This document shows, in pieces, positions 31,496 to 43,595 of a stretch of 64,000 nucleotides of DNA. How positions within the stretch are numbered: the stretch's first letter is position 1; the number at the start of each line of letters is the position of its first letter. Under the pieces are notes generated by a model. The model did no database searches. It was not told where the DNA came from and saw nothing but the letters and a program-made list of their open reading frames with translations. This DNA comes from Melastoma dodecandrum (lineage: Eukaryota > Streptophyta > Magnoliopsida > Myrtales > Melastomataceae), in assembly GCA_029817715.1 (NCBI GenBank), contig JARUPY010000290.1, positions 5,952,001 to 6,016,000 on the forward strand, in the 5' to 3' direction. A program made the position numbers and the translations under genes.

Positions 31496-33871
31496 TCACG
31501 CGTCAAAAACAATGTTTGACAGAATCAGAAACCAAGGAAACCTGCGAGTTATATGAAAGAGCCATGCATTCACGAGAAGTTTAGTCGACTTACTTGTCAG
31601 TGGAGAGTTCAGTACGTAAAAGCAGGCTCCGATCACAACATAACTCGACAGCAGTATTAATCCCTTCATGTAGTGTGAGGTCCCATCCTTTACGCGACAA
31701 AAATAAACAAAACGCGATAAGTTATAGCCCACGAACGACCCTAATCGCGAAACTTAATGTTCCTATGTTTTAACGTTACCTGTAACGCAAATGCCACGAC
31801 CAAGATCGCAAGAGCCAATGACCCCGTCTCCAGGAGATTAAAGTTGAGGTCCATCCTGATCCCCATTATCCATGCCACGATCACACATAGAGGAACCTGA
31901 AGTTGTTTGTTCGATAAGATCACACCATTGATTGATTACTATAATGAGGTTACAGATCCCGTTTGTCGTTTCGATTTGATTGAGGATAAGGGCGTAGTGA
32001 TTGATTACCGCAAACATAGAGATCTGTGTCGCGGAACCAAGTGCTACCCCCAATGTGATGTCCTGCAAAGATTATTGAGAAACATTGAGATTATACATAT
32101 CTACTAACATGTGAAAGCGTTTGGTATTAAATTCCTTGAGTTCCCCTCCTATTACCAGCTTATTCTTGAAGGCGAAGATGATTGCTCCGGCGTGCTCAGC
32201 GGCGTTCCCGACGATCGGCAGCAGTATTATGCTTAGGAAGCTCACTGACAGGCCCCATGAATTGGACGCGGCCTGATACATGTTTGACAGTTTTGGACCA
32301 AATCATAAAGTCGTCCTAGCAGCTTCAGGAGCCTATAGTGCTATGGAAATGGACAGACACGTGATGGAATCACAATCCTGACCTCTATGGTGTTGACGAC
32401 ATATTCCGACAACAGTGCTATGACCAATGTCATGAGCACAAGCAAGATGAAGCCGCTCCAGAATCCAATCACCACCTCCTCGCTTTCCGCCGTCCCGTCA
32501 CCCTCGTCCTCAGAATCCTACAACAGGAAAAACAGAATCAAGTTCCGATCCTGAACGTGGCTACTTTAGTAATTTGTGGATCATATTCTAATTCCAGAAT
32601 TTGATTCGACATTCTACCTCTTGGGATTCAAAGAGCTGCCTATGGGTGATGAGCTGGAAGAAGACGTAGACGATGTAGGCGAGTAGCATCACTATGCTGC
32701 TAGCCCTCGAGAGAATGAGAATCTGGTCCATGGCCCCCGGCGAAGCCGACGAATGCCGGAACAGGAGGGGCAAAAGGTGGCACAGCAGCGCGAGCACCAG
32801 CATTAGCGAATTCACATCGGCCTGCCTCTGTCAGGACCAAAACCAAAACAACAACCCGAATCAATTAACTCCATTGAAGACAACCTCAGACCTAAATTCC
32901 CAAAAACAAACTTTTAGAGTTCTAGTCACAGTAACGTGCCCTGTCGTATTTCTGCTCCTTCCTGAGGTTCGCAAGCCCACCGCATACAAGGGAAGTGCCG
33001 AGCACTAACAGAAGGTTGGAAAGGATCGATCCAAGGAGCGAATATTTCACGACTTGAATCTTGTTTTGGCTTAGGGCGAATATGGCTATGATAAGCTCGG
33101 TGGCATTCCCACAAGTTGCATTCAAAAGCCCTCCAACTGCCAAAACAAACATAATAATAATAATTAAAAAAAAGAATCAACACAAACCCCAGATTTTCAG
33201 TTCATGTTATTACAACAACCGATGTAAGAAGAAGGGAAACGATTAGAAAATTGACCTGTAGGGCCGGTGTAGTAAGCGATCTGCCTGTTCGAGGTCAAAA
33301 GGGGGAGGATCCAATCATCAGTGAAACGAGATTAAATCAAAATTCAAGAGTCTCTCTCATTTTGCAGGCGAGGTGGGGATGTTTTTGCCTTACTCTGTGA
33401 GGAAGCTGACACGTTCCGCGAGTGGAATGAGTCCCAGGAGGCTCAAACCAAATATCCATGTCTGCAAGAAAATTTCACATGCAAAGTCGACAACAGCCCG
33501 ATTGATTAAACAAACGAATAAGTCATGTTCATATAATACAGTATCTAAGAATCGAAAGTACATAAAAAAAAAAAACTCACCCTGCCAAATCCATAGGAGT
33601 GGGCGGCAATGGCCAACGGAATGGCCGGGAAGAGTACGGAGAGCTTAGTCCCGAGGAAGACCTCCTGGAGGATGGCGAGGAGGTTCCTTAGGAACCACCA
33701 GGGGACCCTGGAAACGACCAGTGCGAGGTCCGATTTCTTCCTCAGGGAGGAGGAGGACATGTTGTGGGCCGTCCTCCCATGATGTTTCATGTTCATGTTG
33801 GAACCCTTTTGGTTTTGGTCGATACCCCCGCCATTCTCGAGCAGCCATGCTTCCTGCTGATTAGAATCCAT
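31496..33871 (-). CDS. CAX4: Vacuolar cation/proton exchanger (CAX1/3/4 type)
   Basis: CAX proteins exchange cytosolic Ca2+ or other cations for vacuolar protons. Ten exons: 33871-33581, 33461-33394, 33284-33256, 33136-32940, 32827-32618, 32517-32383, 32272-32156, 32062-32009, 31896-31780, 31687-31496. Both exchanger repeats are present: GNATELI in exon 4 and GNAAEHA in exon 7, separated by an acidic loop ([14 protein letters not shown]). The N terminus has [16 protein letters not shown], the autoinhibitory-side block of type IA CAX proteins. Exon 3 is only 29 bp. Intron 4 seems to use a GC donor (AGG|GCACGT). The end is uncertain: the last exon is open to 31496, but a strong GTAAGT near 31581 could splice to an unseen terminal exon. 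The CAX4 symbol is a guess from synteny; CAX1/3 are possible. Confidence 0.88.
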
Positions 33872-34713
33872 TTCCTATCCTTTAGTCGTAGAACCAATTC
33901 CACCCCACCAAACCCCGTGGTCTTAGTATTAAATAGAAGGGTCGAGAGGGGAGGGGGGTAGGATTTCTTGTGCATAAATGACATGAATCTTCCAGGAAGT
34001 TTCATTTGGATTCGGGGTTACTTTCTTTGCCTTTTCCTCTTTTGGAAAGCTCGACCGTTTCGTTTTCCTTCTTCTTTTCCTAATGATCCCTCTGTTGTCA
34101 CCATAAAATGAGAGAGGCCGCGGGAGGCAGATGGAATACGCGTGGCTGACATGTTGGAGAGGAATGTATCAGAGGATTGGGCGATGATTATGATGATGAT
34201 TAGCGATTGAATTTCGCTTTTAAACATTCTTCCTTCTTTTGGGGGATTCTGATAAAAGATTAACTCCTCGAAAAAAAAAATGTGGATAGTTATGATAAAA
34301 GTAAAAAGTTAATTAGAGACACTGAGATAATCTTTACGAAGCTTCGTCGCCGAGACACGCGATGACATTGTCTTTGGATATCTACAGGGCATCATCATCT
34401 GTTGTACGTACGATTTCGGTCAATCTTCATCTTCACTTTAGACCAAATGTATCAACATAAAAACTCGCATAGGGATAGCTTTCTGTATCCATTTCCATTT
34501 ACAGATAATTTTCTTGTTAGCCAGTACCTCAATAGTATAGTTAACTACAGTAATGTTCATATCAGAGAAACTGATAGTAATCACATCTCAAGCATCCTTC
34601 TGACCATATTCACATCTTGCCCAGGACTTTTGTAAGTAGTTCAAACAAAACTTGAACCAGAAGTGCATGAAGAAATAACAACGATACTGTCCTCCAATCA
34701 AAAGACCTCCTAC
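33872..34713. other. Intergenic region upstream of CAX
   Basis: The CAX promoter should lie next to 33872. ATGATG-type repeats occur at 34184-34200. The sequence near 34450-34713 should hold the 3' part of the neighbouring methyltransferase gene but shows no family match. Confidence 0.4.
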
Positions 34714-35904
34714 ATATGTCACTGGCAATAAGCAGGTTCCAATCTGGATCGGGGACAGGGAATTGCTCTCCCCCAAGAATCTGGAAAGAAAGAGCGATTC
34801 GTGATTTCATTACACGATAAGGTAACTGAATCACCATCTGTCTGTAAAAAACTACGAGAGAATTTAGTGAAAAAGCAGGCTAAACATCCCTACACCCAAC
34901 TTGTGGAATGCTCGGACAGTTTTTAAGGATAGCAGAGCCATGGTTTCTCCCAAGAGCAAGCCTGAAAGAGTTAAGTGGGCATCAACTAGGAAAGACCATT
35001 TACTATGTGAATCCAATCCAATGTAAAAGTAGTTTCATTGGCCAATTGAACAACAAATTTCCGAAATGTTGAGACCACTAAAAAGGCAGGCAGTTTTACA
35101 TCAGTAGGGATCATAAAACTAGCATAAAGAACTAGTAAGAATAAGGTGGATTGTTCTAAAAGAACCAAACGCTCCTCACGCTTAGAGACAAAGAAAAAGG
35201 GGGAAATAACATCAGGCAATCCATAATCTCCCAACAAAAGGCAAACTGATTTGACAAAGAATTCGCAAAGGGATCTCATGTCGTATGTGAGGAAGCACAG
35301 GTGTAATCCCATTTATCATGCAATTATGTGATGTACTGTCTTCGATCTCCACATCATCATAGTCAGATGTTGTCACATTTGAGCCCAAAAGATTCCCAGA
35401 TAAAAATTGCGAGCGCTCCCGTACCACTCACTTAGGATGAAGAAGGTAAATTGTTGATGAGGCAATGTGCTTCCATCCCTCAAAAGAAGGGCAGATAGCA
35501 TAGAAAAGCAAAGAGCACAAGTTAACCTGCCAAGCTCAATAGTCCGCCGTCCTTCTAGTAATGAGCTATTCTGAACTAGCCACTCTGCCTGCAAAAGGCA
35601 AATGTCCCAGGCCACAACAGATTAGCATTCAGCTCGTGAAATGCAAATTCTCGAACGCAGGTATCCTGATCATGGATAAACGTCAGAAAACGAGGGAAAC
35701 CAGAGATAGCCGCAACATCAACCAGCCCCAGCATTTCATTCCAAGTCAACCGAACCATCCAGAAACTGCTCAAGCATTCAACAGGTTCCACTCTCTATAA
35801 TACTCGCCACGAGGAGTTGAAGCGTCCGCGTTCTCCGGCGCCGTCGTCGTCAGAATCGGCACCGGCGAAGAGAGACGACGGCGAGAAGAGCGGCTTATAT
35901 CCAT
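34714..35904 (-). pseudogene. Broken SAM-dependent methyltransferase (Methyltransf_16, METTL21-like)
   Basis: The family methylates lysines or other substrates in eukaryotic proteins; this copy looks dead. Fragments in order on the minus strand: an initial ATG (35904) followed, in a shifted frame, by a FSPSSLFAGADSDDD-like start; LTWNEMLGLVDVAAISG; HELNANLLWPGTFAF; AEWLVQNSSLLEGRRTIELG; a shifted GSGTGALAIF block (SAM-binding motif I); NVTTSDYDDVEIED; and QFPVPDPDWNLLIASDI. Neighbouring blocks lie in different frames at several points, including near the start codon, near 35770, after motif I and at a G run near 34772. The normal continuation after ASDI is absent. The order and spacing still show intron positions, so it is a decayed gene in place rather than a retrocopy. 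Assembly errors could explain some but not all breaks. Confidence 0.72.
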
Positions 35905-36096
35905 CCATTCGTCCCTTTCTTCTTCCTTCAGCCCCTCCTCTTCCCTGACTAATTTATAATTCACCAATGAAAAGAAAAAGAAAATTGTATTTTATTCGAA
36001 CACCCACCAACCCCAAATGGCTTACTTTGCAAGCTAAGATCCAACAGCGAAAAGCATAGGGACGAGAAAGTAGGAGAGGGAGAGAGAGAGAGAGAG
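35905..36096. promoter_or_regulatory. Divergent promoter region, methyltransferase pseudogene / GDSL esterase
   Basis: Only 192 bp separate the two start codons. A GA repeat (36073-36095) forms the leader just before the esterase ATG. The close head-to-head layout suggests a shared promoter before the methyltransferase copy decayed. Confidence 0.4.
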
Positions 36097-37873
36097 ATGG
36101 TGGGACCCAAGAGGCCGCAGTTCATACTGTTTGGTTCGTCAATTGTCCAGTTCAGCTTCGGCAACGGCGGCTGGGGAGCCTCCCTTGCAGATCTCTACTC
36201 CCGCAAGGTCTTTTTTTGCTAAAGATCTTTTCTTTTTGTATGGTCGTTGTTACCACTGGCGAAATGGGCGTCTCCTTTTTCTGTCTTGTCTTCTTCGGAT
36301 TCTGATTCCAAGTTCCACTGATGTCTGGAAAAGATGGGTTTTCTGGCCGCGATGATTGGTAATACTACATCAATATTGTTCTGGGGGATTGGATCAGGGG
36401 TTAAATGTTGCGGACCCGATCATTCCGGATGACGCTTGCATCCTCTGTATCACCGCGGCTGCTGGCACAGAGTTAGCTGATGCTTATTCTCCAGAGGGGG
36501 ATCATGACCCTGGACTCTGTGGATGAGGATCAGTGGGTTAGCCTCCGAGGATACGTTGTTTGCTTTGTTATTGTGATGGAATCAGTGGGTTGTTTTTCGG
36601 TACTTGATCGAAATTATTGGAGTCCGTACTCCGAAAAGGTTCAGGGACTGCGAGGATAGACGGATTTGAAGGTATGCTTGGGTCTTAAAAAATGTGTGAT
36701 GAGGAAGAAGATAAAAAGCTAAGTGAAACAACTTCGTTTAGTGTTCATGGGTCCAAAGTAGAGGTTCAAAAGTTACTGAGATGGGACATTTAATAATGCA
36801 CGAAATGTTGAGGAATAAGATTGCGATTTTCTCTATTGTGCTTCCTTGTTCTAGATGAATCTTGAATCTTTGCAGGCTGACATATTGCTGAGAGGATATG
36901 CCGGGTGGAACTCGAGGCGTGCTCTGGAGGTGCTCGACGAAGTATTCCCTAAGGTATCACCAAGGGAGAGGCCCAAGATGCATTTGTTTCTGTTTTTTGT
37001 TTTGGTCACCCAGGAATAGTGCCATAATAGTTTTGATTTCGTCATGGCAAGGATTCTACTGTGCAACCGGCGTTGGTGATCGTCTACTTCGGTGGGAATG
37101 ACTCGATGAAGGCTCATTCATCTGGCCTTGGTCCTCACGTGCCTCTTCCTGAATACATTGAGAACATGAGGAAAATCGCCACACACATCCAGGTAAAAAG
37201 ACCACAATTTCTTTCAATAATGCTGCATTGGTAATTATCAAGAGCCGAGTGACTCCAATCAGTTTCCTGACAGAACCTCTCCGAGAAAACTCGTCTTATC
37301 TTTCTTACAGCACCGCCAATCAACGAGGATCAAATCTTTGAAGCTTTTGGGTGATTCTTGCAAAACGATGCCTTTGTCCATTTTGCTCCGTGGAACTATA
37401 GATTTAGACACTGTTTCCTGCTTTGTGCAGAGGGTCATTGTTTGATCTGTCTCGGACAAACGAGTTGTGCAAAATATACTCAGATTCTTGTTTGAAGCTG
37501 TGCGAGGAAATGAACATAAAGGCTATTGATCTGTGGACTGCCATCCAGAGGAAGGACGATTGGAAGACTACATGCTTTACGTAAGCATGAGAATTATCGT
37601 GAAATGAACATAAGAACCACTCTCATCGATTTCTACTTAGCATTTGATGATGTCTTCTTTGAGATCAGGGATGGGATACATTTCACATCGGAGGGCAGTA
37701 AGATTGTGGCCGAGGAAATATTGAGGGCTATCAAGGAGTCCAATTGGGAACCGAGTCTCCATTGGGAGTTGATGCCTTCCGAGTTTGAACAAGATTCGCC
37801 TTTTTATCCAGTCGCCCTGGATGGGAAGACCACCATTAATGTATCCAACACCATCTTTCGTAGTAGGCAGTAG
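36097..37873 (+). CDS. GDSL esterase/lipase, CPRD49-like (SGNH hydrolase)
   Basis: Small SGNH-fold esterase of the isoamyl-acetate-hydrolase branch that includes cowpea CPRD49. Six exons in phase: 36097-36207, 36876-36953, 37052-37192, 37274-37350, 37431-37580, 37669-37873, giving 253 residues. Blocks: I, FILFGSSIVQFSF (nucleophile Ser in G-S-S); II, GYAGWNSRRALEVL; III, VIVYFGGNDS; V, DGIHFTSEGSKIVAEE (Asp and His of the triad). No signal peptide is evident, so a cytosolic enzyme is likely. The true substrate is unknown. The next gene downstream on the same strand is 6 kb away. Confidence 0.92.
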
Positions 37874-38510
37874 AGATTACACTACCTGAGAATAAATAAC
37901 TTTCAGATACACTGTTAAGAATAAGGAATGAAACCATTTTGCATGTCAGAGATGGAGACATACCCCAAAGTTTCACCACCAGAAAAGAATAAGAGCTTCT
38001 TCTGTTTCGCAAGTATCTTACAACACGGGTCCTCCGAGTCATTTCGAACGGTTTTGATCATGCGCCTAAACAATGTGTATTATATAACAGGATCATGCAT
38101 ACGCAGATCGTACTTGGGAATAGCATGCAGAAGGAGCAAGATAAAGGTCCATTAAAGTAACAAAGGGAGTAAGATTTGGAACCAGTTATCCAGAGGACCC
38201 GTGGCCGAGGGTCTCACCCGTTGCTTCATTTTCATCCTCTTCCTTCTTCAAAATAAAAGCTCCGCAGAGTTGCAGACCTTGTTACGTTACAACCGCATAT
38301 TCAAAGTCAGTCAGTCCCAAGGGGGAGGATGACTAGATGATGGTTAGGGGATTCCAAATGTGCTTCACAGCAAGCTCGAAAAGGCTAATTCCTTTTGATG
38401 ATAAAGCTAGAAAGAAAAGGCCATTGATGCTGATCTTGATAGCTTAACTAATCCCGTCCATATGCCACATACCACCTTTTTTTGTTGCATTATAACTGTG
38501 CAATAATGTG
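37874..38510. other. Intergenic region after the esterase gene
   Basis: No clear gene. On the minus strand, 38269-38186 could be a terminal exon (LCGAFILKKEEDENEA then a stop); see the separate low-confidence entry. Confidence 0.35.
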
Positions 38511-38520
38511 GGCATCATGG

Positions 38521-38899
38521 GAGGTTTGTACGATTTACCGTTAGTTTTTAAAAAAATTTGCAAAACACGGTCCAAGTTTCGTAAATTACCAAAATACAGT
38601 CGAAATGGCGCGTTTTCCAAAAAACCCGCCCTTCGTGTAAAATGGCCCGCCCCTCCAACACTTAAAAAAAAAGAGTGTTTCGTAAACCCGCCCTTCTAGC
38701 TGAGTTGGTTAAAGTAATTCCTTAATTTACAAAAGGTCTTGGGATTTTTATTTACTTAATAAATGGGGCGGGTTTCCCGACACACTTTTTTTTTTGCGTT
38801 TTCAAAACGCGCCCCTTAACGGTATTGGGATAATTTACGAAACTCGGATCGTTTTTCGTAAATTTTTTTAGAAACTAACGGTAAATCCGTACAAAACTC
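38521..38899. mobile_element. Mutator-like MITE with long terminal inverted repeats and 10-bp target duplications
   Basis: The left end GAGGTTTGTACGATTTACCG and the right end read inward GAGTTTTGTACGGATTTACC are inverted copies, extending for about 40 bp through GTTAGTTT(T/C)TAAAAAAATTT. Flanks are GGCATCATGG at 38511-38520 and 38900-38909. Duplications of 9-11 bp are typical of Mutator-like elements. Internal GC-rich segments (AAACCCGCCC and GGGGCGGGTTT) are also inverted copies, so the whole unit folds back on itself. No coding capacity. Confidence 0.82.
38697..38748 (+). repeat. tRNA-like segment inside the MITE
   Basis: TAGCTGAGTTGGTTAAAG fits a tRNA A box, and GGTCTTGGGATTT 20 bp later resembles a B box. 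It may be the head of a SINE or a captured tRNA piece at the centre of the foldback element. There is no acceptor stem, so it is not a functional tRNA gene. Confidence 0.4.
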
Positions 38900-40209
38900 G
38901 GCATCATGGGGCTCAGTCACCTCCAACAAACAGAAACCAGAAACCAAAACCAGGGACAGGAAGAAATAAAATGAGAACCTTTACCACCTACACCTGAACC
39001 TGGGCTGTCGACGGAAAAAACCGCTCCCCGAACTTGTGCGTTGCGGGTTAGCTGTTCAGCAAAAGCCTCAGACACTAAATCGGCAACCTTATCCATGGAA
39101 TCTGTGGCCAGTTGCCCCAGATTTACTACCCCTGCTTAATGAAGTTAGAACAGTTCTCAACTCACTGGCTTTTGCCATGTTAATAATCCTTTTGAGCCTC
39201 ATATGCGGCTGTCTTTGCAGTACAGCTCTTTGTCGTGCCTCAACCAACAAGGAAGGATTCTCTCCTTTGCTGATACACCCACCCGCATGTACAAGTCATT
39301 AATTAAGACTATAAATTTGATTTCATTTTTAATCAAAAGCTGGTAAATAAGTACAACTTTTTCGCATTAATTATGCACATCGGTTTTTCATCGAGGTGGG
39401 GTTTAAATAAACCAGCGAGCCTTTTCATCCAACATCTCTACATGTGTTACTGCAAGGTTTTCATGGTAAACATTGCCTTCTCCTTCCCCGCTTCTCTCGT
39501 AATGTTTCCGTAGAAGGGTTTCTTCTCACCTCTTTTGAGTTTTTGAGATCACGATGGTGCTCGGATCCCAAGTATGTCAGCTTGTCAAAACTCGTGTTGG
39601 AAGGGTGTTTTCAGCCGGGCATTTCATAGAATTTTTTATGCTTCAGAGTGTTCATTCCCAGATGTTTTTTTTAACCATCCATACTCACTCATTCGACATT
39701 CTTGGCTTAAGCAGGACAGAAGTTCCTCCCAGAGGCTCTTTTGGACCAAGCCCTGTTAAGATCGCCTTAAACAAAATTATACTTGCAACAACTACTGTCG
39801 AGGTTGGCCCATATTGATGCAATGGTAACAGGAGCAGGTGTTTGCATGTTCAGAACTGGAGAAAGCCTAACCACAAAGCTTCACCGCGAGAAAAGCGAGA
39901 CGAAAGAAGCTGCTTCTGTGCACCATTATCTTACAACACCAGGGGAGTTAAATTCTCGGAATCAATTTCAGATGTTTCCGGTCATCAAACCTAAACAATA
40001 CGTATTACATTACAAAGACCATGCATTCACAGACATCTATCTCAAAGCGAGACCCGTGTGACTTTCAACAACTTCAAGCATAGCACTCCACTCAGTCATC
40101 AACAGCATCTGGGGGAACAGGTGAGATCCTCGCCACTCGAAAAGGACAGAAACACAAATCCGCCACAGGTTAAGGGAAATATCCGGATCTGTTCGACACA
40201 GCTGAAACA

Positions 40210-43200
40210 TCAACTAGAAAGCTGAAACCTGCCGCTAAGCTTTTTCCTCCTCCATCCCTAGTCGCACAGGAAGAAGATAAAGGTCCCAATAAATGCATAT
40301 TCCAGGCTAGATGGAAATGGGAAAAAAGGGGATTGGATTTGGGGAACTTACAAAAGCTGCATAATATACAAAAGTCAATCCTGCTAGAGCAACGAACCCA
40401 ATTTGGAAAACGTTATACCTGCAGTTTCATAATTAATAAGATTCAATACATCGATATAACACCCAAGACCATAATAAGATTGACATGAGGACAGTTTAGA
40501 TAGCTCACTTGTACAAGTATTTGATCCCACGAAGGGATTCCAATGTGTGACCAAATATCTCCTGTGCAGCTGTTGCCTGAGCATAGTACCCAAATGCTGT
40601 AGCGCAAAATTGAATGACACTGAAAAAGTAAAAGCAAAGGTTTTACTCTACAATTACTGGAGGCCCAAATAGGCATTGGCCATACTAGTTAAAAGGAAGA
40701 GAAGAGAAGAATTCATTCAGTTTACACACAACAGTTTCCAGGGAGTAGATATGCTAGCCAAAGACAAATAAAGGACGGAATAATTCACCACATTAAACTC
40801 AAACCCACTACATATAGCATAGAGCTTGCAGTCCTTTGCAGTACGAAACCCAGATGCGGTGTTGTGGCGCAGAGTAGGGCAAAAGATCATGAGATACCTT
40901 ATAGAGCAAAGTAGGATAAGCCCAACATTGAAGAGGAAGGAATTCATTAGGGTGGCTCCCCACCTGAAACATAAATTTGATTCAGGCCCACAGCTCAGCA
41001 GGCATCAAAAACTGCGAAGGAGAGAACTGAAAGGTACTTACTTCATTGGATGGATAGTGATGAAAACTAATCTCAATCCCAGCATCATGGCCCCAGCAAT
41101 TACAGCAATCAAAAGGTAGAAACAGAAGAAAGCAAAAGCAACTGTTCCCAAAAGACCTGAAAAAATAGCACAATTTAAGCAATCAGTATCATCGATTCAA
41201 CAATACATGGAGAAAACCACGCAATAAGTTGTATATTGGAAGCGTCAAAAGTACCCCAAACTCCATCCAGCTTGATGAAAACCTCATTCAAGAAGGGAGA
41301 TAGAGGTGGATTGATCAAGAGGTATATGACTATATGAGCCACCCAGGCCACTGAAACAATCAACCTGTGCAAAAAGAACTCAAATTAGGTTTTGCCGACT
41401 GCTTCCACCAAAAGAAAAAAAAATAATGAATTGTCAATTTCAGTAATCTATATGTATGCACTCAAAAATTTCCTTCCATTTAATAAAGGAAACTCATCAG
41501 GTTATTTTCTAGAGAAGTTTTACCCTATAACACCTAATATAAGCTTAGCCATATATCCAAGTACTGTCAAGGCCCAAGCAGTCTCAGCCTGCAATACATG
41601 GAGAAAAAAAAAGCATCAGACAACAAGATATACAATTTCAGCTGTCAATTGCGAAGGGGAAATCTTCACCTTCTCTCCTTGAGGATACATTTCCTCCAGA
41701 AGCTTTACATCTTCTTCAAGTTGCAGCAGCTCCTGCATCATACTGTAAGTTTCAGCATTCAACCTGGTTATTGCAAACGGTCTTTTAATGAATAAGCGAA
41801 AAATCCTTTGCACACCTTTCCAACGGACTTGACGTTCTTTCTCCATTTCCTACCCTTACCACCGTTTCTCTCCTCTTGATGGAGTGCATCGGCTGCCTTC
41901 TTCAGTTCTCTAGCCTTCTTACCTAATTCTGTCGCTTCCTGAAAAATATCTGCAAGTATATAACTAGGCCAAAATTTACAAAGTTGATCAATTCAAAACT
42001 AACTATTCAGGTCAGGAGCTAGCTATTGTTGCATCGTTTACAGAAGAGTCACCTTGATATACTGTGACCGTGTGATGACAGCCTTTGGTCGTCGGATGAA
42101 GGAAAAGATTAGCCCCAAGGGCAGACAAGCTATGCCAACACCTCCAAATATCTGAGTAAATGAAAAGGATGTAATGTAGGTAGTAGATGCAAGATCAAAA
42201 TTCAGCGAAGTAAAATTTACTCTGAGGAAGTAGCACCCTCAGATTGAAATTTTATTGAAGTAGCACCCAAGCAAACTAGTCAAGAAGAAAATAAAGAGCA
42301 TCACCAAAATGACATACAGTAAAAAGCACCGAGCCCACGATTGTGGCAAGAGCAACGACATATTCTGGGAAGGTAGTACGCATTGTCCATGTCTTCTCTG
42401 AAGAAGCAGGGGCAAGATAAGCAGCACACTGCAACAGGAAGCAAACATAAAACTATGAATGGGAATAATATACCCAGGGCATCAATAATAGTCCTCGTGA
42501 TTTCAGAAAAAGACCTGATTTGAGCTGCCCGCAATGCATTGCTGACCACTTGAAAAGGAAAAACTGCTTGGGAAAGATTCAGTGACAGATGAGAGATGCC
42601 TAACAGAGAAGTCCACCTTTCCAACTAGCCCTATATCAATAAATGACAAACCAATCCACCAGAATTTTGAAAATGGATTAGTCCCAGTACAGGAACAAAT
42701 AACCATATACAAAAGAATTATCCTAGAAAACCTACCCTAAAACCAGGTGCTAATGCATATAAAAATTTAATGCACTATGGTCAGCTAAGAAGAATGAAAA
42801 ATAGGGGCATTTGATGGAAATTGAGACAAAGGGGTAAAAGCACAACAATCAGCTAAGTCTTCAAGCTAACCGAGCACCAAAGCTTGACACCTCACGAGAC
42901 AAATGCCGTATCCTACTCTAATAATCAGGTAAAATTATCAATAGGATGCCTCAGACAGCTAAACTAATTCTGACACTTCCCAGAATCAGCTATTCCAAGT
43001 CATAGCTTGATAGCAAATCCAGCAAGAAGATATCCATCATAAAATCTTGAAAATTGAAATGCCATATCATACCATACAAAATCCCCAGAACCAAAGCGCA
43101 CACAATCCCGGTGGTGATGACCCACAACAATGAACTCTTTATCCTCTTCCCCATACTCCTGCAATCATCAATCCAACAATGAAAAATCTACACCACTCCA

Positions 43201-43595
43201 ACGTCAAATCAAATACCGTCCACTGATAAGAAATCCCTAACATACTTATCCTGATCTCCCTCGTAGTAAAACATGGCAAAAGGGATCACGAAGAACACCA
43301 GCACGGCATCCGCGATATAAACAGCCAGCCAAAGATCCTTCATTGGGAGCGTCAACTTGCAAGCGCCATTGTAGATCGCATGTCGGCACGCCTGCCGGTT
43401 GGCGACATCCGCGGGAAGCATGAGGATGGAGATGGCGGCGACAGAGAGGCCGAGGACAACGACGAACTTGGGGAAGTAGGCCTGATTGGCGTCATCGGGG
43501 TGCTGGTAGTTGACGAGGAGGTATACATTGAAGAGGAACACGAGGACGCAAACGACCACGGCGACAATCACGAGAGCGAGGTTGAAGTCGCCCAT
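40210..43595 (-). CDS. LMBR1-domain (LIMR-type) integral membrane protein
   Basis: Multi-pass membrane protein of the LMBR1 family; plant members resemble Arabidopsis At5g01460/At3g08930 and their biochemical role is not settled. Fourteen exons in phase: 43595-43246, 43158-43073, 42630-42515, 42428-42318, 42151-42053, 41938-41816, 41732-41670, 41588-41524, 41364-41255, 41156-41042, 40963-40898, 40619-40509, 40418-40352, 40257-40210. The sum is 509 residues, the length I recall for the Arabidopsis protein. Hydrophobic N terminus (MGDFNLALVIVAVVVCVLVF), conserved NYQHPDDANQAYFPKFVVV, a charged cytosolic coiled segment in exons 6-7 (ELLQLEEDVKLLEEMYPQGE) and C terminus GRFQLSS. No damage is seen. 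It is divergent from symplekin, with 521 bp between start codons. Confidence 0.94.

Larger units (their letters stand above)
38186..39640 (-). other. Possible unrecognised gene: scattered exon-like segments
   Basis: On the minus strand several segments read like spliced exons: near 39610-39525 (FDKLTYLGSEHHRDLKNSKE, then GT donor), near 39270-39150 (LLVEARQRAVLQRQPHMRLK and on to NMAKASE), near 39125-38990 (VVNLGQLATDSMDKVADLVS and on to AFAEQLTRNAQV) and near 38269-38186 (LCGAFILKKEEDENEA, stop). I recognise no family, the phases are not all joined convincingly (one implied intron would be only about 34 nt), and the MITE sits between the last two. It may be a real small gene, a decayed gene, or chance. 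Confidence 0.25.

Noticed and set aside
39036..39302. Plus-strand frame of 88 codons
   Set aside because: It is the complement of the more protein-like minus-strand segments and has no domain of its own.
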